A stretch of 64,000 nt of DNA from Bradyrhizobium diazoefficiens USDA 110 (GCF_000011365.1 NC_004463.1:8542001-8606000), one strand, 5' to 3'; counted from the stretch's first letter, positions 24,276-36,016 are shown. Notes: generated by a model from the sequence alone, not told the origin. Made by a program: numbers and translations.

Positions 24276-24295
24276 CTCTCCCGCTCGCGGGAGAG
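24276..24295. repeat. Short CTCTCCCGC hairpin
   Basis: CTCTCCCGC and GCGGGAGAG form a 9-bp stem; a solitary half of the CTCTCCC repeat family. The remainder of the spacer from 24235 to 24531 shows no gene. Confidence 0.5.
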
Positions 24296-24531
24296 GTATA
24301 GGCCGCCTGCTTCGCCGGCGTTCGCACTTGCGAGGGCGGCACGAGGCTTGATTCTCGCGAGCCTCCCGGTCATCCTCGCTAGCGGAACCGCAACGCACGG
24401 GATCCACAAAGAGCCCTCAAGGGCCAGCGGAAACACCCACATCGTCACAACACCCCGTCGGTTATCGGCGAAGCAAGGACGACAGAAGATCGTTCCCCTT
24501 GTCGAGGAATCGGCGCAATGGAGGGCTACGC

Positions 24532-25623
24532 ATGAAACGTCGTGATTTCTTGAAAGTGACAGGCGCTGGGCTAGCGGCAAGCACGGCCGTTGCCGCACCG
24601 GCGATCGCTCAGTCGGCGCCGGAGGTGAAATGGCGGCTCGCCGCGAGCTGGCCCAAGGCGCTCGACACGCTCTATGGCGGCTGCGAATATTTCTGCAAGC
24701 GCGTCGCCGAAGTCACCGACAACAAATTCCAGATCCAACCGTTCGCAGCCGGCGAGATCGTCCCGGGCCTGCAGGTGCTCGACGCCGTGTCGAACGGCAC
24801 CGTCGAGATGGGCAACACGGCGTTGTATTACTATTGGGGCAAGAATCCCGCCTTCACCTTCGGCACGTCGCTGCCGTTCGGGCTGAACACGCGCGCGCAT
24901 ATTTCCTGGCTGCTGTTCGGCGGCGGCACCGAGTTGCTCAACGGCCTCCTGAAGGAATACAACACGGTCGGCATTCCAACCGGCTCGACCGGCGCCCAGA
25001 TGGGCGGATGGTTCCGGAAGGAGATCAAGTCGATGGAGGATTTCAAGGGATTGAAATTCCGCGTCGGCGGCTTCGCCGGCACGATCATCGCCAAGGTCGG
25101 CGGCGTGCCGCAGCAGATCGCGGGCGGCGACATCTATCCGGCGCTGGAGAAGGGAACGATCGACGCGGCCGAATGGGTCGGGCCCTATGACGACGAGAAG
25201 CTCGGCTTCGTCAAGGTCGCGAAATTCTACTACTATCCGGGCTGGTGGGAAGGCACCGGCCAGGGCCACAACATCATGAATCTCGACAAGTGGAACGCGC
25301 TGCCCAAGCACTACCAGGCCGCGATCGAGATGGCCTCGCGCGATACCTTCACGTGGGTCACCGGGAAATACGACTACGTCAACCCGCCCGCGCTGAAGCG
25401 CCTGCTGGTGGCCGGTGCGATCCTGAAGCCGTTCCCGCAGGAGGTGCTGGAGGCCTGCTACGCCGCCGCGAACGAGATCTACGCGGATCTGTCCAAGACC
25501 AACCCGCACTTCGCCAAGATGTACACGAGCCTTTCCGCGTTCCGGAACGAATCGCTCGCCTGGATGCAGGTCGCCGAGCTCAGCTACGACAGCTTCATGA
25601 TGCGGATGCGCACGCGGACGTGA
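24532..25623 (+). CDS. TRAP transporter substrate-binding protein (DctP family), Tat-exported
   Basis: A 363-residue protein. MKRRDFLKVTGAGLAASTAV is a twin-arginine signal; cleavage is likely after AIAQ. The mature part has the DctP/TakP-like pattern VKWRLAASWPKALDTLYGGC, the conserved Arg in FKGLKFRVGG (binding a carboxylate) and QQIAGGDIYPALEKGTIDAA. Family members deliver carboxylates such as 2-oxoacids to DctQM permeases. No DctQM genes follow; a terminator ends the unit. The permease must be elsewhere or shared. GGAGGG precedes the ATG. Confidence 0.92.
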   Translation: MKRRDFLKVTGAGLAASTAVAAPAIAQSAPEVKWRLAASWPKALDTLYGGCEYFCKRVAEVTDNKFQIQPFAAGEIVPGLQVLDAVSNGTVEMGNTALYYYWGKNPAFTFGTSLPFGLNTRAHISWLLFGGGTELLNGLLKEYNTVGIPTGSTGAQMGGWFRKEIKSMEDFKGLKFRVGGFAGTIIAKVGGVPQQIAGGDIYPALEKGTIDAAEWVGPYDDEKLGFVKVAKFYYYPGWWEGTGQGHNIMNLDKWNALPKHYQAAIEMASRDTFTWVTGKYDYVNPPALKRLLVAGAILKPFPQEVLEACYAAANEIYADLSKTNPHFAKMYTSLSAFRNESLAWMQVAELSYDSFMMRMRTRT

Positions 25624-25655
25624 GGCGCCGAACGGCGAAAGACGTCAGGAACGAC

Positions 25656-25685
25656 GAAAGCCCCGGAGATGTCTCCGGGGCTTTC
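25656..25685. terminator. Rho-independent terminator
   Basis: GAAAGCCCCGGAGA and TCTCCGGGGCTTTC form a perfect stem followed by GGTTTTC. It ends the TRAP receptor unit and may also serve pimD from the other side. Confidence 0.85.
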
Positions 25686-25717
25686 GGTTTTCGATGCATC
25701 CACGCGCGACGTGGCGG

Positions 25718-26860
25718 CTAGACCAACCCGCCCGCATCCGCGACGCGGCGCTGGTGATAGTCGGTGTCGCCGAAGGTGTTCTCGATCATGGTCAGGCGCT
25801 TGAAGTAGTGGCCGATCTTCGCCTCCATGGTCATGCCGATGCCGCCGTGGAGCTGGATCGACTGCTGGCCGACGAATTTCAGCGACTTGCCGATCTGCAC
25901 CTTGGCCGCGGCGATCGCGTTGGAGCGCTCTTTGGCGTTCTCGAAGTCGTTCGCCATGGTTGCGAACATCGACATCGAGCGTGCCTGCTCGGCGGCGACG
26001 AACATGTCGGACGCACGGTGCTGGAGCGACTGGAACGAGCCGATCGCGACGCCGAACTGCTTGCGCGTCTTGATGTACTCGACCGTGGTCTTGAGCGACT
26101 CGTCCATCAGGCCGACCGCCTCGGCGCAAAGCGCGACGCGAGCTTCGTCAACGACGCGTTCGATCAGCGCGAGTGCATCCTCGGGATTGCCGATCGCGGC
26201 ATCCGCGCCCACCTCGACACCGGTGAAGGTGATGTCGGCCGCGTGCAGGCCGTCCTGGGTCGGGTACGATTTCTTCGTCACGCCCTTGGCATTCGCCGGG
26301 ACCAGGAACACGCCGATCCCGGTCTTGTCGCGGCGGTCACCCTTGGTGCGGGCGGTCACGAGAAGCGTGGCGGCGTTCTCGCCGTTGAGCACGACGAACT
26401 TTTCGCCGTCGATGATCCAGCCGTCGGCCTTCTTCTTCGCGGTCGTCGAGACGTCGAACAGATCGTAGCGGGAGTTCTTCTCGAGCTGGGCAAACGCAAG
26501 GGTCTTGCTGCCGTCGATGATCCCGGGCACGTACGCGGCCTTCTGCGCATCCGAGCCGGCGTGACGCAGGAAGCCGCCGCAGATCACGACGGTTGCCAGA
26601 TAGGGCTCGAGCACCAGCGCCTTGCCGAGCGCTTCCATCACGATCATGGTCTCGACGCCGCCGCCGCCGAAGCCGCCATCGGCTTCGCTGAACGGCAGGC
26701 CGAGCAGGCCCTGCTCGGCGAGCTTGCCCCAGACGGCCTGGCTCCAGCCGCCCTTCTCCTTCATGTACTTCTTGCGGCTCTCGAAATCGTAGGAATCGGT
26801 CAGCAGGCCGTCGATGCTTTCCTTGAGAAGCCGCTGCTCCTCGGACAGATCAAAATCCAT
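25718..26860 (-). CDS. pimD: Pimeloyl-CoA dehydrogenase small subunit (PimD-like acyl-CoA dehydrogenase)
   Basis: A 380-residue acyl-CoA dehydrogenase starting MDFDLSEEQRLLKESIDGLL at 26860; the longer open frame is not conserved. KQFGVAIGSFQSLQHRASDM and QQSIQLHGGIGMTMEAKIGH are C-terminal-domain motifs; the usual EGT catalytic segment is replaced by ENTFGDTDYHQRR. It lies directly downstream of PimC-, PimB-, PimA- and PimF-like genes in the gene order of the pimFABCD operon of Rhodopseudomonas palustris. With PimC it would form a two-subunit dehydrogenase acting on dicarboxyl-CoA. The name rests on operon synteny and family; sequence identity was not measured. Confidence 0.85.
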   Translation of the reverse strand: MDFDLSEEQRLLKESIDGLLTDSYDFESRKKYMKEKGGWSQAVWGKLAEQGLLGLPFSEADGGFGGGGVETMIVMEALGKALVLEPYLATVVICGGFLRHAGSDAQKAAYVPGIIDGSKTLAFAQLEKNSRYDLFDVSTTAKKKADGWIIDGEKFVVLNGENAATLLVTARTKGDRRDKTGIGVFLVPANAKGVTKKSYPTQDGLHAADITFTGVEVGADAAIGNPEDALALIERVVDEARVALCAEAVGLMDESLKTTVEYIKTRKQFGVAIGSFQSLQHRASDMFVAAEQARSMSMFATMANDFENAKERSNAIAAAKVQIGKSLKFVGQQSIQLHGGIGMTMEAKIGHYFKRLTMIENTFGDTDYHQRRVADAGGLV

Positions 26861-26894
26861 TTCTTTGGTTCCTCGTACCCGGAATTTTTGCTTC

Positions 26895-26990
26895 GTCATT
26901 CCGGGACACGCGCGATAGCGCGGGGACCCGGAATCCAGAGATTGTGGCGCGAGATTCCGGGTTCGCGCTGGCGCGCGCCCCGGAATGACG
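26895..26990. repeat. GTCATTCCGGG palindromic intergenic element
   Basis: Begins GTCATTCCGGGACACGCGCG and ends GCGCGCCCCGGAATGACG, inside the pim operon between the pimC and pimD genes. Confidence 0.8.
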
Positions 26991-26991
26991 T

Positions 26992-28182
26992 TTAGAGCCC
27001 CAGCACCGCCTTGGCGATGATGTTGCGCTGGATCTCGTTGGAGCCGCCGTAGATCGAGACCTTGCGGTTGTTGAAGTAGCTCGGCGCGATCTGGGCGGTC
27101 CACTCCATCGCTTCGTTGGAGCCGTCGTCGCCGTGCACGTCGTAGGGCGCGGCGAACGGACCGATCACTTCCATGAGCAGCTCGGTGGTGGTCTGCTGGA
27201 TCTCGGAGCCCTTGATCTTCAGCACCGAGGAGGCCGGATTGGGCTTGCCCTTGCCGTGCTTGCCCTCGTCGGCGACGACGCGGAGCTGGGTCAGCTCGAG
27301 CGCCTTCAGCTCGATCTCGCAGGCCGCCAGCTTCTCGCGGAAGGCCGCGTCCTGGATGATCGGCTTGCCGCCGGATTCGACCTTGGAAGCGAGATCGCGG
27401 ATGCGGCGCAGCCGCTCCTTGGAGACGCCGACGCGCGCGATGCCGGTACGCTCATTGCCGAGCAGGAATTTCGCGTAATCCCAGCCCTTGTTCTCCTCGC
27501 CGATCAGGTTCTCGTAGGGCACCTCGACGTCGTCGAAGAACACCTCGTTGACCTCGACGCCGCCGTCGATGGTCTGGATCGGGCGCACGGTGACGCCCTT
27601 CGACTTCATCGAGAACACGATGAAGGAGATGCCCATCTGCTTCTTGGCGGTCGCGTCGGTGCGGCAGAGGCAGAAAATCATGTCGGCGTGCTGGGCCAGC
27701 GTCGTCCAGGTCTTCTGGCCGTTGATGATCCATTTGTCGCCCTTGCGCTCGGCCTTCGTCTTCAGCGAGGCGAGATCGGAGCCGGAGCCGGGCTCGGAGA
27801 AGCCCTGGCACCACCAATCGTCAACGTTGGCGATGCGCGGCAGGTACTTTTTCTTCTGCTCCTCGTTGCCGAAGGTGTAGATGACGGGGCCGACCATGCT
27901 GACGCCGAAGGCGAGCGGCTGCGGCGCCGGATAGGACTGCAGCTCCTCGTTGAAGATGTAGTGCTGCACGGACGTCCACCCCGTGCCGCCATATTGCTTC
28001 GGCCAGTGGCTGACGCCCCAGCCCTTCTTGTTGAGGATGCGCCACCACGTCACCATCTCGTCCTTCGAGAGGTGACGGCCCTCGACCAGCTTGCGCCGCG
28101 TATCCGGCGGCACGTTGTCGCGGAAGAATGACCGCACTTCCTCGCGAAACGCCTGCTCTTCTTTCGTGAATGCGAGATCCAT
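26992..28182 (-). CDS. pimC: Pimeloyl-CoA dehydrogenase large subunit (PimC-like acyl-CoA dehydrogenase)
   Basis: A 396-residue acyl-CoA dehydrogenase: MDLAFTKEEQAFREEVRSFF at the start, WWCQGFSEPGSGSDLASLKT and WIINGQKTWTTLAQHADMIF around the FAD and substrate site, and VSIYGGSNEIQRNIIAKAVL at the end. The canonical Glu before GxNE is a Gly, as in FadE-type two-subunit enzymes. It sits between the thiolase gene (pimB) and the pimD gene on one strand, matching the pim operon order, so its substrate is probably a C6-C14 dicarboxyl-CoA. Stop codon only 2 bp from the repeat element. Confidence 0.87.
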   Translation of the reverse strand: MDLAFTKEEQAFREEVRSFFRDNVPPDTRRKLVEGRHLSKDEMVTWWRILNKKGWGVSHWPKQYGGTGWTSVQHYIFNEELQSYPAPQPLAFGVSMVGPVIYTFGNEEQKKKYLPRIANVDDWWCQGFSEPGSGSDLASLKTKAERKGDKWIINGQKTWTTLAQHADMIFCLCRTDATAKKQMGISFIVFSMKSKGVTVRPIQTIDGGVEVNEVFFDDVEVPYENLIGEENKGWDYAKFLLGNERTGIARVGVSKERLRRIRDLASKVESGGKPIIQDAAFREKLAACEIELKALELTQLRVVADEGKHGKGKPNPASSVLKIKGSEIQQTTTELLMEVIGPFAAPYDVHGDDGSNEAMEWTAQIAPSYFNNRKVSIYGGSNEIQRNIIAKAVLGL

Positions 28183-28198
28183 CGGATCCTCCTGTTTC

Positions 28199-28320
28199 CC
28201 CGTCGTCCTGGCGAAAGCCAGGACCCATTACCACCGGCCTTCGTTTTGCGAAGGCAACTGCTGTCTGTCCGCCAAACTCCTGCTGCGGAGTATGGGTCCT
28301 GGCTTTCGCCAGGACGACAG
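28199..28320. repeat. CGTCGTCCTGGCG palindromic intergenic element
   Basis: The arms CGTCGTCCTGGCGAAAGCCA and TGGCTTTCGCCAGGACGAC are complementary, with GGACCCATTA and TATGGGTCC inside. A variant of the spacer family. Confidence 0.8.
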
Positions 28321-28324
28321 AAAA

Positions 28325-29512
28325 TTACTGCAACACCTCGAACAACCCGGCCGCGCCCATGCCGCCGCCGACGCACATGGTGACGACCGCATACTTGGCC
28401 TTGCGGCGGCGGCCTTCGATCAGGGCGTGGCCGGTCAGGCGCGCGCCGGACATGCCGTAGGGATGGCCGACCGCGATCGCACCGCCATTGACGTTGATCT
28501 TCTCGGGGTCGATGCCGAGCTTGTCGCGGCAATACAGCACCTGCACCGCGAAGGCTTCGTTGAGCTCCCAGAGGCCGATGTCGTCGACGGTGAGGCCGTG
28601 GCGCTTCAGCAGGCGCGGCACGGCGAAGACCGGGCCGATGCCCATCTCGTCCGGCTCGCAGCCGGCCGAGACGAAGCCGCGGAAGATGCCGAGCGGCTTG
28701 AGGCCGCGCTTTGAGGCTTCCTTGTCGCTCATGATGACGGTGGCGCTGGCGCCATCCGAGAGCTGGCTGGCGTTGCCGGCGGTGACGGAAAAGCCTTCGC
28801 CGCGCACCGGCTTGAGGCCGGCGAGACCTTCAGCCGTGGTCTCGGGGCGCGGGCCTTCGTCCTGCGACAAGGTCACCTCCTTGAACGAGACCGCGCCGGT
28901 CGCCTTGTCGGTGACCGCCATCTGCGTGGTGATCGGCGCGAGCTCGTCCTTGAACTTGCCGCCCTGCTGCGCGGCCGCGGTGCGGCGCTGGCTCTCCAGC
29001 GAATATTCGTCCTGCTTCTCGCGCGAGATGCCGTAGCGCTTGGCGACGATTTCGGCCGTGTCGATCATGGGCATGTAGACCTCGCCCTTGATCTTGAGCA
29101 GCGCCGGGTCCTGGGCGTGGAAGCCGTTCATCTTGTCGTTCTGCACGAGGCTGATCGACTCGCCGCCGCCGCCGACCGCGATCTCGACGCCGTCGAAGAT
29201 CACCGAGCGTGCGGCGAGCGCGATGGCCTGGAGGCCCGAGGCGCACTGCCGGTCGATGGTGGTGCCGGCGACGGTGACGGGCAGGCCGGCGCGGAGCAGC
29301 GCCTTGCGCGCGATGTTGCCGCCGGTCGCGCCCTGCTGGAGGGCGGCGCCCATCACCACGTCCTCGACCTCCTTCGGATCGACCTTGGCGCGGGCAACGG
29401 CTTCGCCGATGGCGTGGCCGAGCAGCGTGGCGCCCTCGGTGGCGTTGAGCATGCCGCGATAGGCCTTGCCGATCGGCGTGCGGGCGGTGGAAACGATGAC
29501 GGCGTCGGTCAA
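28325..29512 (-). CDS. pimB: Acetyl-CoA acyltransferase of dicarboxylate beta-oxidation (PimB-like thiolase)
   Basis: A 395-residue thiolase from a TTG start at 29512, which has AGGAGG 8 nt upstream and overlaps the stop codon of pimA as TTGA. Catalytic Cys90 is in [14 protein letters not shown], the His in [16 protein letters not shown] and the second Cys in [13 protein letters not shown]. The longer frame to 29965 is antisense to the ligase gene and was discarded. It would cleave 3-oxo-dicarboxyl-CoA to acetyl-CoA and a dicarboxyl-CoA two carbons shorter. Confidence 0.9.
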   Translation of the reverse strand: MTDAVIVSTARTPIGKAYRGMLNATEGATLLGHAIGEAVARAKVDPKEVEDVVMGAALQQGATGGNIARKALLRAGLPVTVAGTTIDRQCASGLQAIALAARSVIFDGVEIAVGGGGESISLVQNDKMNGFHAQDPALLKIKGEVYMPMIDTAEIVAKRYGISREKQDEYSLESQRRTAAAQQGGKFKDELAPITTQMAVTDKATGAVSFKEVTLSQDEGPRPETTAEGLAGLKPVRGEGFSVTAGNASQLSDGASATVIMSDKEASKRGLKPLGIFRGFVSAGCEPDEMGIGPVFAVPRLLKRHGLTVDDIGLWELNEAFAVQVLYCRDKLGIDPEKINVNGGAIAVGHPYGMSGARLTGHALIEGRRRKAKYAVVTMCVGGGMGAAGLFEVLQ

Positions 29513-31191
29513 GAACGACCTCCTGATGCGGGTTGGGTGGATTGTGACGGTTTCTGCTGCTGGCGCAATTCGTGGCGCGACAGTTTTCCGACCGGCGTGC
29601 GCGGCAAATCGTCGACGAACTCGACCTCTACAGGCATTTCGTGCTTGCCGACCTTGCCGGCGAGCTGCGCCCGCAGCTCGTCGAGCGAGAACGGTTTTGC
29701 ACCGGGCTTCAGCTTGATGAAGGCCTTGGCGGCCTCGCCGCGATACTGGTCGGGGATGCCGAGCACGATCACCTCGTGCACGCCGGGAAGGGTGTAGATC
29801 GCCTGCTCGATCATCTGCGGATAGACGTTGAAGCCGCCGGAGATGATCATGTCCTTCTTGCGGTCGACCAGGAAGAAATAGCCGTCGGTATCGACATAGC
29901 CGATGTCGCCGGTAAGGAAGCGGCCGTCGATGAAAGCCTCCGCGGATCCCTCGGGCTTGTTCCAATAGCCCCTGGTGACGTTCGGGCCCTTGATGCGGAT
30001 CTCGCCGACCTCGCCCGGCGGCAGCACTTTCGTCGGATCGTCCAGCGACACGACGTCGAGCTCGATGCCGGGCAGCATCAGCCCGATCGAGCCGGGCTTG
30101 TCGGGGCCCGTGGGCGGATGGCCGGTGCCGGGCGAGCAGGTCTCGGTCATGCCCCAGCCGCTGCGCAGCTTCTTGCCGACCTTGCGCTCGAAAAAGTTCG
30201 CGATCTCCACCGGCAGCGGCGCGCCGCCGGAGCCGATCGTCGCAAGCGAGGAGAAATCGCGCTTGTCCAGATCAGGCAGCGCTGCGATCGCGATCCACAT
30301 CGTCGGCACGCCCGGGAAATAGGTGGCGCGCTTGACCTCGATGTCGCGCATGACAGCTTCGACGTCGAAGCGCTGGTGGATCGAGATCAGATTGCCGCGG
30401 CGGAGCGAGGACAACAGCACGACGGTGAGCGCGTAGATGTGGAACAGCGGCAGCACGCAGATCACGCGCTCGACGACGTCACCACGGGTCGCGCGCGATG
30501 GCTTGCCCCAGACGTCGTAGATCGACACCGCCGACGTCAGATTACCGTGCGTGAGCATCGCGCCCTTGGGCAGGCCGGTGGTGCCGCCGGTATATTGCAG
30601 CAGGGCGACGTCGTCGGCGGTGACTTGCGGCCACTCTGCCGGCGCGGCGGCGCCTTCGACGAAGGTCTTGAAGGTGACGATGCGGGGATCAGCGGGGATC
30701 GCGGCCTGGGGCGTGCCGACCTTGCCCCAATTGTCGTCTTCGCAGACGACGAGGCGGTCGATCAGGCCCTTCTCCAAAAATTTCAGCGCCGTCGGCAGCA
30801 GCGCGGCGAGGTTGGAGGTGACGAGCAGGCGCGAGCCGGAGTCGGACACCTTGTGCGTCAGCGCGATCTCGCCGTCGAGCGGCGACAGATGCGCGACGCG
30901 GGCGCCGGCCTTCAGCGCGCCGAAGAAATTGACGGGGTGATCGGGCGTGTTGCCGAGGAACAGCGCGACGGAGGCGCTCTTGCCGCAGCCGGCGCGGAGG
31001 AACGCCGCCGCGGCACGCTCGGCCATCGCGGCGAGCTCGGTGTAGGTGATCGGACGTTCGCGAAATTCCAGCGCGGTGCGCGGGCCGTAATCGGCGGCGG
31101 CTTTCGACAGCAGGTCGGGGAGCGTGCCCTGGACGATGGTGTCGTCCCAACGCACGCCCTCGGGATAAAACTGTTCGCCGGGATGGGTCAT
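29509..31191 (-). CDS. pimA: Dicarboxylate-CoA ligase (PimA-like AMP-forming ligase)
   Basis: A 560-residue ANL ligase: [20 protein letters not shown] is the P-loop, [20 protein letters not shown] the A5 motif, [20 protein letters not shown] the hinge region and [15 protein letters not shown] carries the catalytic Lys. It forms dicarboxyl-CoA from free acid, ATP and CoA. Located second in the set after the pimF-like gene and coupled to pimB by a TTGA overlap. A long-chain monocarboxylate ligase (FadD) remains possible from sequence alone; the neighbourhood favours PimA. Confidence 0.88.
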   Translation of the reverse strand: MTHPGEQFYPEGVRWDDTIVQGTLPDLLSKAAADYGPRTALEFRERPITYTELAAMAERAAAAFLRAGCGKSASVALFLGNTPDHPVNFFGALKAGARVAHLSPLDGEIALTHKVSDSGSRLLVTSNLAALLPTALKFLEKGLIDRLVVCEDDNWGKVGTPQAAIPADPRIVTFKTFVEGAAAPAEWPQVTADDVALLQYTGGTTGLPKGAMLTHGNLTSAVSIYDVWGKPSRATRGDVVERVICVLPLFHIYALTVVLLSSLRRGNLISIHQRFDVEAVMRDIEVKRATYFPGVPTMWIAIAALPDLDKRDFSSLATIGSGGAPLPVEIANFFERKVGKKLRSGWGMTETCSPGTGHPPTGPDKPGSIGLMLPGIELDVVSLDDPTKVLPPGEVGEIRIKGPNVTRGYWNKPEGSAEAFIDGRFLTGDIGYVDTDGYFFLVDRKKDMIISGGFNVYPQMIEQAIYTLPGVHEVIVLGIPDQYRGEAAKAFIKLKPGAKPFSLDELRAQLAGKVGKHEMPVEVEFVDDLPRTPVGKLSRHELRQQQKPSQSTQPASGGRS

Positions 31192-31209
31192 TTACTACAT
31201 CACACTCAG

Positions 31210-31319
31210 TGGTCATTCCGGGGCGCGACAAAGTCGCGAACCCGGAATCCATCGAGCAGCATACTCGAAGGCGAAATGGATTCCGGGTCTGGCCCTTCGG
31301 GCCATCCCGGAATGACGAG
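31210..31319. repeat. GTCATTCCGGG palindromic intergenic element
   Basis: From GTCATTCCGGGGCGCGAC to GGCCATCCCGGAATGACG, between pimA and pimF. Confidence 0.8.
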
Positions 31320-31336
31320 AGGATAGCCAGCGGCCA

Positions 31337-33433
<2,097 letters not shown>

Positions 33434-33477
33434 GGTTTCCCTCCTTGGTGGGGATTTACTTTTGTTCGATTTCGCGG

Positions 33478-33496
33478 TGCGGAATTTAATTCCGCA
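33478..33496. promoter_or_regulatory. Palindrome between pimF and the IclR gene, probable operator
   Basis: TGCGGAATT (33478-33486), one T, AATTCCGCA (33488-33496): a perfect 9-bp dyad with a single central base, 45 bp before the pimF start codon and 68 bp before the IclR start codon. IclR-family regulators bind this kind of short AT-cored palindrome. Confidence 0.6.
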
Positions 33497-33563
33497 TCTT
33501 GACGGCAGGGTTATTTTGAAGCACGGACGTTGTCAACGACTCCGCGCAAGAAGCAGATCAGGG

Positions 33564-34430
33564 ATGAAGCGTACAGGAAAGAAGACTGCGACCGATCGGA
33601 ATTTCGTCGTCGCGCTTTCCCGCGGACTTGATGTATTGCGCGCATTCCAACCCAGCGACGGACTTCTCGGCAACCAGGAGATCGCGGCCCGCACCAATCT
33701 GCCCAAGCCGACCGTTTCGCGCCTGACCTACACATTGACGAAGCTCGGTTATCTGACGCCGGTTCCCCGTTTCGAGAAGTACCAGCTCGCGCCGGCCGCG
33801 ATGGCGCTCGGCTACGCGGCGTTATCTAATCTCGGCGTTCGGCATTTGTCCGAACCGTTTCGCGAGGAAGTGATGCGCGCGACCGGCGGCGCGGTCGCGA
33901 TCGGGGGCCGCGACCGTCACAGCATGATCTATTTCGGGCAGAGCCGCGGCAGCGAGACGGTCGGCGTTCAACTTGACGTCGGCTCCCGCGTGCCGATTGC
34001 AACCAGCGCCATGGGCCGCGCCTATTTCTGGGCGCTGGCTGACGAAGATCGCGCCGAGCTGTCGCGCGTCCTGCGCGAACATTACGGCAGCCGCTGGCCG
34101 AAGATGCGCGATGGCCTCGAACGTTCCGGCGAGACCGTCGCGAAATACGGCTTTGCGATTTCCGTCGGCGACTGGCACGACGACATCGGCGCCGCCGGCG
34201 TCGCGCTCAAGCTCAACGATGGAACCGGACCTTACGCATTCAATTGCGGCGCGCCCGCATTCCGCTTCACGGAAGAGCGTTTGATCAACGACATTGGACC
34301 GCGTCTGCTTGCGATGGTAAGGAACATCGAAGCGGCACTCGGGGGTCTGATGCCGCATTCCAAAAAAGAAGTCAGCAAAAAGCTGAAATCAGGAGGAAAA
34401 GTTGCGCGTGTGGCCGAGGGGTTCAGATAG
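33564..34430 (+). CDS. IclR family transcriptional regulator of the pim-type operon
   Basis: A 288-residue protein. Residues 15-75 are the winged helix-turn-helix (VALSRGLDVLRAFQPSDGLL, NQEIAARTNLPKPTVSRLTY); residues 95-265 are the IclR ligand domain, with GRAYFWALADEDRAEL and AISVGDWHDDIGAAGVALKL. The tail is lysine-rich (KKEVSKKLKSGGKV). Divergent from pimF and followed after 66 bp by a livG-type gene on its own strand, so it may govern both dicarboxylate uptake and degradation. The ATG at 33564 has only a weak AGG upstream. Confidence 0.88.
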   Translation: MKRTGKKTATDRNFVVALSRGLDVLRAFQPSDGLLGNQEIAARTNLPKPTVSRLTYTLTKLGYLTPVPRFEKYQLAPAAMALGYAALSNLGVRHLSEPFREEVMRATGGAVAIGGRDRHSMIYFGQSRGSETVGVQLDVGSRVPIATSAMGRAYFWALADEDRAELSRVLREHYGSRWPKMRDGLERSGETVAKYGFAISVGDWHDDIGAAGVALKLNDGTGPYAFNCGAPAFRFTEERLINDIGPRLLAMVRNIEAALGGLMPHSKKEVSKKLKSGGKVARVAEGFR

Positions 34431-34466
34431 CCTTTGTCATGATCGGGAGCGGTTCGCATCGCCCCG

Positions 34467-34490
34467 TCGCCCACTGAAATTTGTGGGCGA
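34467..34490 (+). promoter_or_regulatory. Hairpin just before the livG-type start codon
   Basis: TCGCCCAC (34467-34474) pairs with GTGGGCGA (34483-34490) around an 8-nt loop and ends 6 nt before the ATG, so in mRNA it would cover the ribosome binding region. No strong Shine-Dalgarno is visible otherwise. Confidence 0.45.
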
Positions 34491-34496
34491 GACGAG

Positions 34497-35294
34497 ATGA
34501 CGCAGGCACAGCTCGCGCAGGGGACATCGCCCCTGCTCGCGGTTCGCGACGTCAGCGTCGTGTTCGGCGGCATCATCGCGCTCAACGGTGTGTCCTTCGA
34601 CATGCACAAGGGCCAGATCCTCGGATTGATCGGCCCCAACGGCGCCGGCAAGACGACGCTCTTCAACTGCCTCTCGCGGCTCTACCAGCCGTCGTCCGGC
34701 GACATCCTGATGGAGGGCGCGAGCATCCTGTCGCGGCCGCCGCACCGGATCGCCGAGATCGGCATCGGCCGCACCTTCCAGAACGTGGCGCTGTTTCCGA
34801 ACCTCTCGGTGATGGACAACGTCCGCGTCGGCGCCCATTCGAAGACCTCCAGCGACATCATCAGCGACTCCCTGAGACTGGCCTGGGTCCGGCGCAGCGA
34901 GAACGACGTGAACAAGAAGGTGTACGAGATCCTCGCCTATCTCGACCTCGAGGAGGTCGCGCACACCGTCGTGTCCGGCCTGCCCTTCGGCACGCAGAAG
35001 CGCGTCGAGCTGGCGCGCGCACTGGCGGCCGATCCGAAGATCCTGCTGCTCGACGAGCCGGCCGGCGGCCTCAATCACGAGGAAGTCTACGTGCTTGGCG
35101 ACCTCATCCGCCGCATCCGCGACGACCGCCACATGACCGTGCTGCTGGTCGAGCACCACATGGGCCTCGTGATGTCGATCGCCGACCACGTCGTCGCGCT
35201 CAATTTCGGCAAGAAGCTCGCGGAAGGCACCCCCGCCCAGGTGCAGGCGGACCCCGACGTCATCAAGGCCTATCTCGGGAGCAAGGACCAATGA
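34497..35294 (+). CDS. ABC transporter ATP-binding protein, LivG family
   Basis: A 265-residue ATPase: Walker A in [20 protein letters not shown], LivG-type signature LPFGTQKRVELARALAADPK, Walker B in ILLLDEPAGGLNHEE, and the H-loop in VLLVEHHMGLVMSIADHVVA. One of two nucleotide-binding subunits of a branched-chain-amino-acid-type (HAAT) importer; its stop codon overlaps the livF-type start as ATGA. Located directly after the pim regulator. In R. palustris, as I recall, a similar transporter next to pim binds dicarboxylic and fatty acids, so these are the likely cargo. Confidence 0.92.
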   Translation: MTQAQLAQGTSPLLAVRDVSVVFGGIIALNGVSFDMHKGQILGLIGPNGAGKTTLFNCLSRLYQPSSGDILMEGASILSRPPHRIAEIGIGRTFQNVALFPNLSVMDNVRVGAHSKTSSDIISDSLRLAWVRRSENDVNKKVYEILAYLDLEEVAHTVVSGLPFGTQKRVELARALAADPKILLLDEPAGGLNHEEVYVLGDLIRRIRDDRHMTVLLVEHHMGLVMSIADHVVALNFGKKLAEGTPAQVQADPDVIKAYLGSKDQ

Positions 35295-36004
35295 CGACAC
35301 TGCTCAACGTCAAGGACCTGCGCGCCTATTACGGCCAGGTCCAGGCGCTCCATGGCCTGTCCTTCTCGCTCAACGAGGGCTCGCTGACGACGCTGCTGGG
35401 CGCCAACGGCGCCGGCAAGACCACCACGTTGCGCGCGATCTGCAACATGGTGCGCTCGACCGGCGGAATCGAGTTCGACGGCAAGCCGCTCAACAACCGC
35501 TCCACCGAGAGCATCGTGCGGTTCGGCATCGCCCATGTGCCGCAGGGCCGCGGCACCTTCACCAACATGACGGTGGAGGAGAACCTCCAGCTGGGAGCGA
35601 TCACCCGCAAGGACGGCGCCGGCATCGTCTCCGACATCGAGCGCATGTATGCGCATTTCCCGGTGCTCAAGCAGCGCCACACCCAGCAGGCCGGCACCCT
35701 CTCGGGCGGCGAGCAGCAGATGCTCGCGGTCGCCCGCGCCCTGATGCTGCGGCCGCGCCTGATGCTGCTGGACGAGCCGTCCTTCGGCCTCGCCCCTCTC
35801 GTCGTGCGCGACCTGTTCGGCATCCTCGGCAAGATCAACCGCGAGGACAAGGTGTCGATCCTGGTGGTCGAGCAGAACGCCCAGCTCGCGCTCGAGCTCG
35901 CCGACCAGGCCTACGTGATCGAGACCGGTCGCATCGTGATGTCGGGCAACGCCAAGGACATCGCGAACAACGAAGAAATCCGCAAATCCTATCTGGGTTA
36001 CTGA
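35291..36004 (+). CDS. ABC transporter ATP-binding protein, LivF family
   Basis: A 237-residue ATPase with Walker A GANGAGKTTTLR, the Q-loop region FGIAHVPQGRGTFTNMTVEE typical of LivF, signature LSGGEQQMLAVARALM, Walker B LMLLDEPSFGLAP and H-loop equivalent ILVVEQNAQLALELADQAYV. The ATG at 35291 overlaps the upstream stop codon. Works with the LivG-type subunit on the cytoplasmic side of the permease encoded next. Confidence 0.93.
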   Translation: MTTLLNVKDLRAYYGQVQALHGLSFSLNEGSLTTLLGANGAGKTTTLRAICNMVRSTGGIEFDGKPLNNRSTESIVRFGIAHVPQGRGTFTNMTVEENLQLGAITRKDGAGIVSDIERMYAHFPVLKQRHTQQAGTLSGGEQQMLAVARALMLRPRLMLLDEPSFGLAPLVVRDLFGILGKINREDKVSILVVEQNAQLALELADQAYVIETGRIVMSGNAKDIANNEEIRKSYLGY

Positions 36005-36016
36005 GGAGCCGGCACG

